A stretch of DNA of 64,000 nucleotides from Dastarcus helophoroides. Lineage: Eukaryota > Arthropoda > Insecta > Coleoptera > Bothrideridae. Position 1 is the first letter of the stretch. Each line of letters opens with the position of its first letter. Both the position numbers and the translations under genes were made by a program. The stretch covers positions 34,938,931 through 35,002,930 of the forward strand of contig CM053326.1 of NCBI GenBank assembly GCA_028583605.1. Reading direction: 5' to 3'. The notes under the pieces were generated by a model. It worked only from the letters and a program-made list of their open reading frames with translations, made no database searches and was not told the origin of the DNA. Positions 38,501 through 44,640 of the stretch are shown here, in pieces.

Positions 38501-41500
38501 TTTTTTCAATGAAACAGCGATGTCTTAAATATCAGTATTCGGTATCGATACATCGATGTTTTTCTGATGTTTTTTATTTAATTTAAATATTTAATTGCAA
38601 GTTTAAGAAGTCAAAATTCGGAAAGTGTAGAAAAGGACATCAATTTGGACTTTTTTCTCAAAAAAAACGACTCTTTTCTCGAAATTTCGCCTTTAATCTC
38701 GAACATTCGACCATAAATATACACGGTTAGGCATATGATATTGACAGATGACGGTAGGGTGTGTTCAGTTACTTCAATTTTTAATAACCAAAATTTCGAC
38801 TTTTTTCTCGAAATTTCCAGGTTAAAGTCGAAATCTGAGATTAAAGTCGAAATTTTGACTTTACTCCTGGAATTTCGAGAAAAAAAAGATTGAAGTCGAA
38901 ATTTCTAGGAAAAACTGGACAATTCGCCTTTAAACTCGAAGTTTCTAACACTGTTTTTTGATTGATGATCTTTCTTCGCCTAATTTCTTTAATTATTTTT
39001 TATGAAATGGCAAAAAAACTCAAATTTCTGGAAAAAACTAAAATTTATAAAAATAAAATCTGTTTTATTACAAATTTTGGAATTTTGAAAAATAAACGAA
39101 TTTTAAAAATGTCCAAATTTTTAAAATACCCAAATTTTGAAAAAGAACTTAAAATTTTGAGGAACTTCGGAAATTTAAAAGGCTAAATTTCGAAACGTTG
39201 AAATTTTCAAAAAAAAGTCTAAATTTCGATAAAACTCTTTTTTAAAACGTCAGGCAAAATTTTATAAAAATGCCAAGCTTTATAAAAGTCGGAATTTAAA
39301 AAAAGCGAAGAAAATATCAAATTTTGAAAATTTTTGAGTCGCACTAATTAAAAAAAAGATTTCCAAATTTTTTACATTACATTTCAAATTTTCGAGAAAG
39401 TCGGAATTTTAACAAACGAAGTTTGAATCAAAATTTCAATAGTTAAAATTTAGAAAAATATTGACATTTTCGTAAAAGTCAAAATTTCCAAAAATGTGGA
39501 AATTCTGAAAAAAATATTAAAAAAGTTCAAGACATTTTAAAAAAATTTGAAAATATCCCAATTTTCAAAAAAAGCGAAGTTTTTGAGGTACTAATTTGAT
39601 TTCAAGATAACTTGTAATTTTGACCAAAGTAAAGATTTTCAAAAAAGGTCGAAATTTTGTAAAATAGTCAAAATTTCAAAAAGGACAAAATTTTTAAATA
39701 CTGTTGAAAATTGAAAAATATTGAAATGTTTAAAAAGGAAGTCGAAATTTTGAAGACAATTGGAAAATTTCAAAAGATGCCTTTCAAGAAAATTTCAAAT
39801 TTTTTAATGAAAAAACGAAATTTTCATTTTTTAAGTGGTTCTAATTTAACTTAAAAAAAATGTAATTTTGGAAAAGTTAGGATTTAACGAAAAATTCGAA
39901 ATTTTGAGAAATAGTCAAAAATTTTAAAAATAGGTGAAATTTTGAAAAAATGTGATTTGAAAAAATCTGAATTTTTCAAATGTCAGATTAAGAAAAATAA
40001 TCGACAATTTAACAAACATTGAAATTTAAAAAAAATTCGAAAGTTTTTGATAAAAAGTGAAATGTTTAGAAAATTCAATGGGAATTTTAAAAAATAAAGA
40101 TCTTAAAAATGTCGAAATTTTTTAAAAAACCACAATTTCGAAAAATATATTAACATTTTGAAGAAATTAAAAGTTGAAACTTTTTATTTTGAAATTATTC
40201 CTGAAACCTTGGGATTCTTATTTATTAGTTTTTTCTTATAAATTTCGACTTTATTCTACCGATTCCGACTTTTCAGTTCAGATTTCCACATTTTTCCTAA
40301 AATTTCGACTTGAAATTTTGACTTTTTCTAGAAATATTTCCTTAAAATAAAAAAATCGCACTTTTGGTTATTAACTTTTTATCTAAAATTTTGACTTTAA
40401 TATCAACATGTAGACTTTTTTATAATTAATGCAATTAATTTTTCGATTTGATATTATTCTGGAAATGTTGACATTTCTTTATGTATTACGTAAATTATTA
40501 TTATTTTCTAAATTTTGATTTTCTTCTCCGGATTTCAATTTTTCAGTAGTAATTTTTACGTGAATCCTGAAATTTTGATTTGATCTTGAATTTTGACTTT
40601 TGAAATATTGTCAATGTGATAACGAAGGCTTCCACGGCCAGAATCAGTACAGGATATACTTCTTCAGGGATTGGATTTTTCATTTATTGTTTTTTTGTTC
40701 CTGAAGAAGCCCCCTACGATGGTGGGCGAAACGTCGAACACTTTAATAGTTCTTTGACACGGTCCAATCCCGAAAGAAGTATATCCTGTATTGTCAATGT
40801 TCTCGAAATTTATCTGATCAAATTTTCAAAGAGGTTTTTCTAATTTCAAAATTTCTAGTTTAGTCTCGATAATAAGAATTTTATAATGCAAAATCAGAAT
40901 TTTGAGAAAAAATTAAAATTTTGAAAAAAAATTCGTCATGTCTAAAAAAACCATCGAACTTCTTTTTATCTTTTTTTTCATGAATATCAATTTTATTCTC
41001 AAAATTTCGCTTTTTTCTAAAAATTTTGTATTTACGCATTCAACTTTTATTTATTTTTTATTTTCCTCAAACGACCTCTTGTTCTGTTTGCGAAACTGGG
41101 ACTAGATTGTCCTTTTTTTATGTCGACCTTTTTTCAAACTTCCAAAAGTTTTTTTTAAGCATTTTCGATTTTGTATCTATTAATTTCCATTTTATCTAAA
41201 TTTTAAATTATGATTAGTTTAAATTCGAAATTTTGTCCTTAGATTTGTAAACCTTTTCAAATATTATAATTTTATTTTGTAATTTCGAAAATTTTTTTAT
41301 ACACTTTAATATCCTATTTGATTTTCAGCTTAAACTCATAGCGAGAGTTATAAAACAAGTTCCAAATTAATGAAAAACATTAAAATTAAAACGGGAGCCG
41401 CATTCAATTAAACGAGCCGCATGCAGCGCTCAGAGCCGCATTTGCCCATCTTTGAAATAAACCTATATAGAAAAGCTATTTGTAAAGATTTTTAATTACC

Positions 41501-43764
41501 GATTGGCTCAAACTCACAAACCACTAACACTATTGTTAGTGGTTTGTGCTCAAACTGGTATTTTAATTTAGCTGCTTATACCACCTCCTTACTGTGGAGC
41601 CCGATGCGGTTGCCACTTTGCATCATAGCACGGCACGGCCCTGGAAATATGGACTGTAAGAAAACTGTCATTGTAACAAGTTTTCACAAGAGCAGATTAA
41701 ACTTGCTCAAGGCCCTGTGCAATTCACTGATAAGAGCCTCAAAATCTTTTCATGCTGTGAAAATACTATCGTGTCCAAGATATTTTTGACGACCAAAAAA
41801 AAAAAGGAATCCAGGGCTTTGGTGGAGGCCCCTATGTAATTGCATATGTTGCACATCCTTAAATCCGTCCCTGAGCTTTCGACTAAAATCGGCAAATGAT
41901 CACAAACCCTTTCTAGAATACAAACAGTTTTTTGAAGTTGTTTTTTCAAACTATCGACTTTTTGGCAAATTCTTTTCTCAGAATTTTGACTTTTATATCA
42001 GCTGGAATGCGAAATTTCTAATTCTGTTTTCTGTTTCTCAATATTTAGACTCTTATGTAAAATTTCAAATTTTAAATCACTTTTTTTGAGGAAGTTTTAA
42101 AACTATAATTAAAAAATGAAAATTCTCCTTTATTATCATAAATTTATAAAGAATGGGCACTCTACTGGCGCATAACAATAATGACTGACTTAGGCAAAAA
42201 TATTTTCGTCGATACGTCGATATCTCAGACAACCTCAATAACCATTGATATGTGACCACATGTTGACCAGACTTTTTAGTTCAGTTTTACCCCTCACATA
42301 CTCCCTATGGTTACCCGTATATGTCAAGTTTTTATTATCTTGATTTATTTTAAGGAAAATTTTAAATTATTGTTGTACCTTCCTCATTTTAGGTGAAAAT
42401 AGCAATGCTTCCCAGCAAGATTGGCGAACGAATTATAGAGGAGACTACAAAGAAAATGTTAAACCGATCTGCACCAATGACCTCTTGATCTGGGCTTTCC
42501 AAGTTGCTCGGGGAATGGATTATTTGGCTTCGCGAAATGTACGTGCTTAACTACTTAATGGAACAGTACTATAATGCAATTCATATTTTAGGTAATGCAC
42601 GGGGATTTGGCCGCAAGAAACATCTTGTTGGCTGATAATAACGTTGTGAAAATTTGCGATTTTGGACTTGCCAAAAACTTATACAAAAAAGAATATAAGA
42701 AAAATTCTGATGTAAGGCTTTTTAATTTTCTTTGGTGGCTGATGATTATTGTTTTGCATCTAGGGTCCACTTCCAATAAAATGGATGGCTGTTGAATCGA
42801 TTAGGGACAGAGTTTTCTCTACACAATCTGATGTATGGTCATATGGTATTGTCCTTTGGGAATTTTTCTCTTTAGCAAGAACGCCATACCCTGGTATGGA
42901 AGCTGATGAAAGACTATATTATAAACTAGTTGAAGGGTATAGGATGGAGTCGCCAGAATTTGCAACGAATGAAATGTAAGAGAGTTACTAAGAAATATTC
43001 GTTTAGCTATATTTCTGCATTTGTAGCTATAAAATTATGTTAGATTGTTGGCAAAGCAAACCTTTATCAAGGCCAACATTTTCACGATTAGTGGAGTGGA
43101 TTGGTTCCTTACTGGAAGATGGTGTTAGAAAGGTAATACATGAGTACTTATGTCGTAAAGTTACCTACAATAAACCAATTTTCAGCATTACATTGATCTC
43201 AACGATCCATATCTCGCAATGAATATTCAGCGAAGGGAAGATGGCCAAAGCGACTATTTAGCTATGTTCTCACCTCCAAATTTCGAAAACTTATCTTCGC
43301 CTCAGCATTATGTGAATGAGAATTCGCCTGGCGCAGAAACCCCTGGATATATGTGCATGAAAGGATCTAACATATTTAGTCCTAGACCAGATGAGAATTC
43401 GGTATTTGATTTTGAACTACACAAGAAACCGAAATCATCGAATACAAAAGACAACAATCACGAATTAATGCCCATGTTACATACACTTAACGAATCTGAT
43501 AGTGACACATCGAAATGCAATACACCCATGACACCAAATAGTTTTTCTAATCCAAGCTATCATATGGCTCCAAATATTCGCGACAAAAAAGAAATGAGAA
43601 ATAATATTATTAACTTAGATGACAATAACTACATTAATTTGCCACAAAAGAACATTTTAGAGATGGAGCCTAAGAATCCTGCATTTCTAAAGATTGATGA
43701 GGACACCAAAGATGTTCATTATGTTAATAGTTCCACAAGAGACTGGGAAAGTATTCAAGTTTGA
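13192..43764 (+). CDS. Pvr: Pvr-like PDGF/VEGF receptor tyrosine kinase, multi-exon gene (5' end missing)
   Basis: Receptor tyrosine kinase at the plasma membrane; in insects the family binds PVF ligands and acts in blood-cell survival and cell migration. I joined 23 coding positions by reading frame and GT-AG sites. In order they give 7 Ig domains (13192-37127), a transmembrane helix (37179-37279), a juxtamembrane segment, a kinase N-lobe with GxGxFG and VAVK, a kinase insert, [11 protein letters not shown], and a tyrosine-rich tail ending at 43764. The model totals about 1,360 codons with one Ig2 variant. All exon phases agree except in the exon at 37540, which is one base short. The first exon found starts inside a codon, so the signal-peptide exon lies upstream or outside the window. 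Large introns are filled with mobile elements. Family assignment rests on the 7-Ig layout, the split kinase and the juxtamembrane AGLYNF and AELLPYD motifs. Confidence 0.93.
14549..14735 (+). CDS. Pvr: Pvr exon: second half of Ig1
   Basis: 187 bp, phase 0 to 1. Contains the Ig Y-x-C pattern ([10 protein letters not shown]) and ends at IYLYMQ before donor G|gtaagc. Continues the frame of the exon at 13192. Confidence 0.85.
15511..15549. repeat. (TA)n microsatellite
   Basis: About 19 AT dinucleotides directly beside the 3' end of the LINE fragment at 15549, possibly its insertion site or tail. Confidence 0.95.
15549..16560 (-). pseudogene. Non-LTR retrotransposon fragment with RT motif YVDD, family A
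   Basis: The longest family A copy. Translates with breaks to [13 protein letters not shown], the catalytic SYVDDSN (near 16455), [51 protein letters not shown] and the C-terminal block of 6457-7068. In-frame stops and shifts make it inactive. A (TA)n tract adjoins its 3' end. Confidence 0.82.
16575..17605 (+). pseudogene. RTE-like non-LTR retrotransposon fragment
   Basis: Different from family [56 protein letters not shown] (RT ADDQ motif), [17 protein letters not shown] and RELWREK, with several stops and shifts. Ends in a (GAA)n tract (17558-17605), a typical short-repeat 3' tail. Abuts the minus-strand LINE at 16560. Confidence 0.78.
17558..17603. repeat. (GAA)n microsatellite
   Basis: GAA-rich tract ending the RTE-like fragment; read as its 3' tail. 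Confidence 0.9.
18011..18144 (+). CDS. Pvr: Pvr exon: first half of Ig2
   Basis: 134 bp, phase 1 to 0. Encodes [10 protein letters not shown] and the Ig2 Cys strand (NAVIPCRP), then [10 protein letters not shown], which resembles the VEGFR Ig2 first half. Donor AAG|gtaaat. It can be followed in frame by any of three alternative exons. Confidence 0.9.
18725..18887 (+). CDS. Pvr: Pvr alternative exon 4a: second half of Ig2
   Basis: 163 bp, phase 0 to 1, acceptor ctcttcag, donor A|gtaggt. Encodes [16 protein letters not shown] (like DSKKGF of VEGFR Ig2) and the second Ig Cys (LFICYF). It has the same length and phase as the exon at 28789 and about one third residue identity to it. An upstream acceptor at 18715, also in frame, would add three residues. 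Read through to 29641 it continues in frame. Confidence 0.75.
19085..19420 (-). pseudogene. LINE RT C-terminal remnant
   Basis: Minus strand reads [18 protein letters not shown] and [10 protein letters not shown], the LWNxLP..FK block at the end of CR1/Jockey-like RTs. A TTA-repeat tract borders its 3' side (19070-19086). Lies between alternative Pvr exons. Confidence 0.6.
20035..20512 (-). pseudogene. Tc1/mariner transposase relic
   Basis: Minus strand, with stops, reads [42 protein letters not shown] and [17 protein letters not shown], the central and C-terminal parts of a Tc1-type DDE transposase (KHT..KEWL, LDTPPQSPD, PMPRRM). The catalytic residues are not intact. Direct repeats CACAGCTTAAATGATGCA-like at 19774 and 19979 could be its IR/DR terminus. 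Confidence 0.65.
20644..23089. mobile_element. Non-autonomous hAT element, 2,446 bp
   Basis: Ends CAGGGATGAGCAA and TTGCTCATCCCTG with subterminal GCGGGCCGC motifs. Flanks ATTTACAG (20636) and AATTACAG (23090) are a near-perfect 8-bp duplication. The interior is a T-rich array of TTTCGAAA-like words on the + strand. It lies beside Tc1 transposase relics. Confidence 0.85.
23380..23765 (+). pseudogene. Mariner-superfamily transposase C-terminal relic
   Basis: Plus strand reads [10 protein letters not shown], then a partly repeated [24 protein letters not shown] string and a terminal [11 protein letters not shown], as in insect mariner-like proteins with SPDLxPxDFxLWGYLK and NGGHFEHLL. The segment from 23420 appears duplicated at about 23560. 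Broken by stops. Confidence 0.5.
23766..25600. other. Unassigned Pvr intron DNA, possible LTR-like piece
   Basis: Mostly featureless. At 24920-25080 a GC-richer stretch with CCTTATATAGGTCCCGCTTC and TTCTAGAAGG looks promoter-like, as in LTRs, but I found no second copy or ends. Confidence 0.3.
24519..24575. repeat. Imperfect inverted repeat
   Basis: GTGGTACACTACTTTGAAAA and TTTTCAAAATAGTGAACCAC pair at about 20 of 23 positions around a 10-nt spacer. Confidence 0.75.
25600..27300. repeat. Degenerate TTTCGAAA-type array in Pvr intron
   Basis: T-rich + strand with TTTCGACTTTA, AAATTTCGA and similar words, ending at the LINE piece at 27310. Lies between alternative Pvr exons. Confidence 0.7.
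27310..27455 (+). pseudogene. Family A LINE 3' fragment
   Basis: CCTTGTTTAAAAAGGC, then CGTTTGTTTCCGCATCCTAC-like sequence matching, in the opposite orientation, the last 140 bp of the copy at 6457. Confidence 0.7.
27812..28095. mobile_element. Foldback retroposon with hammerhead-like core
   Basis: Arms GTGGAACGGACTTGTCC and CAGGGGACAAGATCTG are inverted relatives. The centre reads CTCTGAAGA, then hairpin GGTAGC/GCTATC, GAAA, TGCGTC and AGAG. An AGTATATAAGGG TATA-like string (about 27958) lies upstream and is shared with the copy near 52500. Confidence 0.65.
28789..28951 (+). CDS. Pvr: Pvr alternative exon 4b: second half of Ig2
   Basis: 163 bp, phase 0 to 1, acceptor ttttaag, donor A|gtaggt. 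Encodes [16 protein letters not shown] and an Ig Cys (MYECSF). It is a diverged duplicate of the exon at 18725, lying 10 kb downstream and just before variant 4c. Confidence 0.78.
29159..29294 (+). CDS. Pvr: Pvr alternative exon 4c: second half of Ig2
   Basis: 136 bp, phase 0 to 1, acceptor atttacag, donor C|gtaagt, the strongest donor of the three. Encodes [16 protein letters not shown] and the D-x-G-x-Y-x-C pattern DTGDYLCSF, then MYLIVFN. It joins 18011-18144 and 29641-29786 in frame and may be the default variant, being next to the common exon. Confidence 0.82.
29641..29786 (+). CDS. Pvr: Pvr exon: first half of Ig3
   Basis: 146 bp, phase 1 to 0, acceptor ccttttag, donor GAT|gtgagt. Encodes [10 protein letters not shown], Cys strand INLKCQIK and Trp strand ISWTTPSG, a typical VEGFR-like Ig3 start. 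It accepts all three upstream Ig2 variants. Confidence 0.9.
29843..30011 (+). CDS. Pvr: Pvr exon: second half of Ig3
   Basis: 169 bp, phase 0 to 1. Contains [19 protein letters not shown], the canonical DxGxYxC strand. Donor G|gtactt. Confidence 0.9.
30065..30188 (+). CDS. Pvr: Pvr exon: first half of Ig4
   Basis: 124 bp, phase 1 to 2. Encodes [11 protein letters not shown], then [16 protein letters not shown]. The usual first Cys is absent, as is common for Ig4 of this receptor class. Confidence 0.85.
30244..30571 (+). CDS. Pvr: Pvr exon: second half of Ig4 and first half of Ig5
   Basis: 328 bp, phase 2 to 0, the longest ectodomain exon. Has [13 protein letters not shown] (Ig4 without Cys), then a [10 protein letters not shown] linker and Ig5 Cys strand [10 protein letters not shown]. 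Ends SCQFQA before donor gtatgt. Confidence 0.88.
30627..30768 (+). CDS. Pvr: Pvr exon: second half of Ig5
   Basis: 142 bp, phase 0 to 1. Contains [15 protein letters not shown], the second Ig5 Cys. The next coding exon is 5.5 kb away across a LINE, a hAT and a retrozyme-like element. Confidence 0.88.
31830..32217 (+). pseudogene. Family A LINE, 5' part, interrupted by hAT
   Basis: Degenerate reading [14 protein letters not shown] and [19 protein letters not shown] aligns with [17 protein letters not shown] and [15 protein letters not shown] of the copy at 15549. The match stops exactly at the hAT target site and resumes at 35686. Confidence 0.65.
33262..33482. repeat. Direct repeat 1 of retrozyme-like element
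   Basis: 221 bp, matched by 33728-33948 with a handful of differences. Starts TG; ends AATGTTC. Confidence 0.92.
33524..33586 (-). ncRNA. Type I hammerhead ribozyme
   Basis: Read on the - strand: stem I strand ACAACC (33581-33586) and ACCAUG (33570-33575) separated by an internal loop; core CUGACGA (33563-33569); stem II GGCC (33559-33562), loop AAGGAA, GGCC (33549-33552); GAAA; stem III from the palindrome ACUAGU (33540-33545), which supplies A15.1 and U16.1; cleavage triplet GUC at 33539; returning stem I UAUGGU (33533-33538) and GGUUGU (33524-33529). All invariant core bases are present; position 7, which is naturally variable, is C. Very short stem III plus an internal loop in stem I is the layout of retrotransposon-borne animal hammerheads. 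Confidence 0.82.
33728..33948. repeat. Direct repeat 2 of retrozyme-like element
   Basis: 221 bp, partner of 33262-33482. Followed by TTGA, the inferred target duplication. Confidence 0.92.
35678..35985 (+). pseudogene. Family A LINE, 3' part after hAT insertion
   Basis: Continues 31830-32217 after the target duplication: [16 protein letters not shown] and a [11 protein letters not shown] string, then TTTCCGCCTCCTACTTGCAG. An old, broken copy. Confidence 0.65.
36311..36493 (+). CDS. Pvr: Pvr exon: first half of Ig6
   Basis: 183 bp, phase 1 to 1, acceptor ccccttttag. Cys strand [10 protein letters not shown] and Trp strand DIKWFYDAQ. Donor A|gttagt. Confidence 0.88.
36547..36699 (+). CDS. 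Pvr: Pvr exon: second half of Ig6
   Basis: 153 bp, phase 1 to 1. Contains [14 protein letters not shown], the DxGxYxC motif. Confidence 0.9.
36785..36909 (+). CDS. Pvr: Pvr exon: first half of Ig7
   Basis: 125 bp, phase 1 to 0. Cys strand [19 protein letters not shown] with Trp. Donor AAA|gtaaaa. Confidence 0.9.
36965..37127 (+). CDS. Pvr: Pvr exon: second half of Ig7
   Basis: 163 bp, phase 0 to 1. Contains [19 protein letters not shown], an Ig7 C-terminal half, and ends just before the membrane segment. Confidence 0.9.
37179..37279 (+). CDS. Pvr: Pvr exon: transmembrane segment
   Basis: 101 bp, phase 1 to 0. About 25 hydrophobic residues ([15 protein letters not shown] and on), followed by the basic stop-transfer KTKKQR. 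Single-pass type I topology. Confidence 0.93.
37333..37483 (+). CDS. Pvr: Pvr exon: juxtamembrane region
   Basis: 151 bp, phase 0 to 1. Encodes [13 protein letters not shown], then [16 protein letters not shown] and [11 protein letters not shown], the conserved PDGFR/VEGFR juxtamembrane lead into the kinase. Confidence 0.93.
37540..37763 (+). CDS. Pvr: Pvr exon: kinase N-lobe, with 1-nt frameshift
   Basis: 224 bp. Gly loop GAGAFGIV, then VAVKMVK with the ATP lysine, then SELKIM (alpha-C). The frame hits TAA at 37716-37718 inside the A-rich stretch after MVHLG. One extra base near 37707-37712 would resume an N-lobe sequence ending [14 protein letters not shown] and match the phase of the next exon. 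The exon is thus one base short, either a homopolymer error or a real lesion. Confidence 0.85.
37819..37987 (+). CDS. Pvr: Pvr exon: kinase hinge
   Basis: 169 bp, phase 1 to 2. Encodes [19 protein letters not shown], the hinge and alpha-D of class III/V receptor kinases, then begins the hydrophilic insert. Confidence 0.92.
38111..38274 (+). CDS. Pvr: Pvr exon: kinase insert
   Basis: 164 bp, phase 2 to 1. Low-complexity insert rich in Ser, Asn and Thr ([22 protein letters not shown]), as expected of a split-kinase receptor. A 4.1-kb intron follows. Confidence 0.85.
38580..41380. repeat. Degenerate TTTCGAAA-type array in Pvr intron
   Basis: A-rich first (38580-40190), T-rich later, with a retroposon at 40618 and a hAT-like end at 41380-41453. 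Near 38455 and 42200 are ATCGATG/CATCGAT palindromic clusters I cannot assign. Confidence 0.7.
40618..40789. mobile_element. Second-family foldback retroposon with hammerhead-like core, 11-bp TSD
   Basis: 172 bp flanked by ATTGTCAATGT (40607-40617 and 40790-40800). Ends are inverted: ACAGGATATACTTCTTC and its relative GAAGTATATCCTGT. The centre reads GTTC-CTGAAGA, one extra A, GCCC, loop, GGGC, GAAACGTC, GAAC. Confidence 0.78.
41380..41453. mobile_element. Degenerate hAT terminus
   Basis: Three GAGCCGCAT motifs followed by TTTGCCCATCTTTG resemble the right end of the hAT family at 1455 and 32218. No matching left end was found, so the array at 38580-41380 may be a decayed copy. Confidence 0.4.
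41515..41548. repeat. Perfect 15-bp inverted repeat, 4-nt loop
   Basis: CACAAACCACTAACA, loop CTAT, then the exact inverse. Lies in the long Pvr intron just past a hAT terminus. Confidence 0.95.
42393..42538 (+). CDS. Pvr: Pvr exon: end of insert and alpha-E helix
   Basis: 146 bp, phase 1 to 0. Encodes [14 protein letters not shown], then [19 protein letters not shown], the helix before the catalytic loop. Confidence 0.92.
42592..42711 (+). CDS. Pvr: Pvr exon: catalytic loop and DFG
   Basis: 120 bp, phase 0 to 0. Catalytic loop HGDLAARN, with Gly in place of the usual HRD Arg but the Asp and Asn kept, then KICDFGLAK and an activation-loop Tyr (EYKKNSD). Confidence 0.95.
42764..42975 (+). 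CDS. Pvr: Pvr exon: kinase C-lobe
   Basis: 212 bp, phase 0 to 2. [10 protein letters not shown] (receptor kinase P+1 loop), [16 protein letters not shown], then RTPYPGM. Confidence 0.95.
43027..43132 (+). CDS. Pvr: Pvr exon: kinase C-terminus
   Basis: 106 bp, phase 2 to 0. [19 protein letters not shown], the closing kinase motif with the CW and RPTF signature. Confidence 0.94.
43186..43764 (+). CDS. Pvr: Pvr last exon: tyrosine-rich tail and stop
   Basis: 579 bp, 192 codons and TGA. The tail holds YLAM and YMCM (YxxM, the PI3-kinase p85 docking form), YVNE, YVNS and YINL (YxN is the Grb2/Drk docking form). This assignment of partners is from known motif preferences, not shown here. Confidence 0.93.
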   Translation, partial: HYIDLNDPYLAMNIQRREDGQSDYLAMFSPPNFENLSSPQHYVNENSPGAETPGYMCMKGSNIFSPRPDENSVFDFELHKKPKSSNTKDNNHELMPMLHTLNESDSDTSKCNTPMTPNSFSNPSYHMAPNIRDKKEMRNNIINLDDNNYINLPQKNILEMEPKNPAFLKIDEDTKDVHYVNSSTRDWESIQV

Positions 43765-44049
43765 ACAAAAATCAGTACAAAACTAATATAATACTCACCG
43801 AGATGTTTTATACACAAGTTGTATTACCTTCAACAAGTATTTTCCCACCTTATTTCGTAACTGAATGAAAATTTTGTTTGGTACATAAGACCAATTGGCT
43901 TAAATAAGTACGAAGTGATAACGATGATAAGGCTGGTGGATAGAATACATTCTGCGATCAACTGATTTATTTTATTTTGATATCGTAGTGCAAAAGATAT
44001 TTGTGATAATATAAATATGGATCAAAGAGCACAACACATCCTCAAACAT

Positions 44050-44055
44050 AATAAA
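44050..44055 (+). promoter_or_regulatory. Candidate polyadenylation signal of Pvr
   Basis: AATAAA about 285 bp after the stop codon, in AT-rich sequence. Common by chance in such DNA, so only a candidate. Confidence 0.35.
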
Positions 44056-44285
44056 TGTACATAATTTATTTTGATCGCCCCTTATTAAAAATACATTTTT
44101 TGTACTTAATTTAGTTTTTATTTCATATCTCTTTAGGTGTATTTTTTGTAATTAGCTACTTTGTACATAAATGTGCCATATTAAATATATTATCTAGTTT
44201 ATCGTGATGCATCCTTGTTTGCTTCTTTCCAATCTATTAGTTATATGCTAGAAGGGTTAAATCTATCTGCGGTGGCCAGTGTTAC

Positions 44286-44640
44286 TTTTTTTTTAAGTTT
44301 AATCCACTCGCAAAGGGTAATCCCATTATGCCTTCAAAGCCCTGGGAGTAGCATGCGGAAACAAGGATAGATGTCAATGAACCGCCTTCTTAAACAAGGA
44401 TGGGTTGTAATTATTGGGGAAAATTCCTTTCGATAACGCGTTCCATAACTTGGAAGTTTTATGGAAAAAAAGAGTCTTCATAGACAGAAGTCCTCACTGT
44501 GTCGAGCTAGACAGCACAGGAATTTACTGTCTCCGACTGTCTTGTATGCCTCAAGAATCTTGCCCTTGGGGGGGGATCAATCCTATTAGTTTCTGTGAGC
44601 ATATTCCATGATAGTACTTACTATTATTATATTACTATTA
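44286..44640 (-). pseudogene. Family A LINE 3' fragment
   Basis: Same 3' end as 6457 and 15549 (ATCCACTCGCAAAGGGTAAT), about 90% alike by eye, truncated at about 44620 inside the HGRCS block. Lies just past the Pvr 3' UTR. Confidence 0.78.

Noticed and set aside
38455..42210. Another hAT bounded by TAGGGATGCAACATCG and the end at 41453
   Set aside because: The two ends do not form inverted repeats and no target duplication is present.
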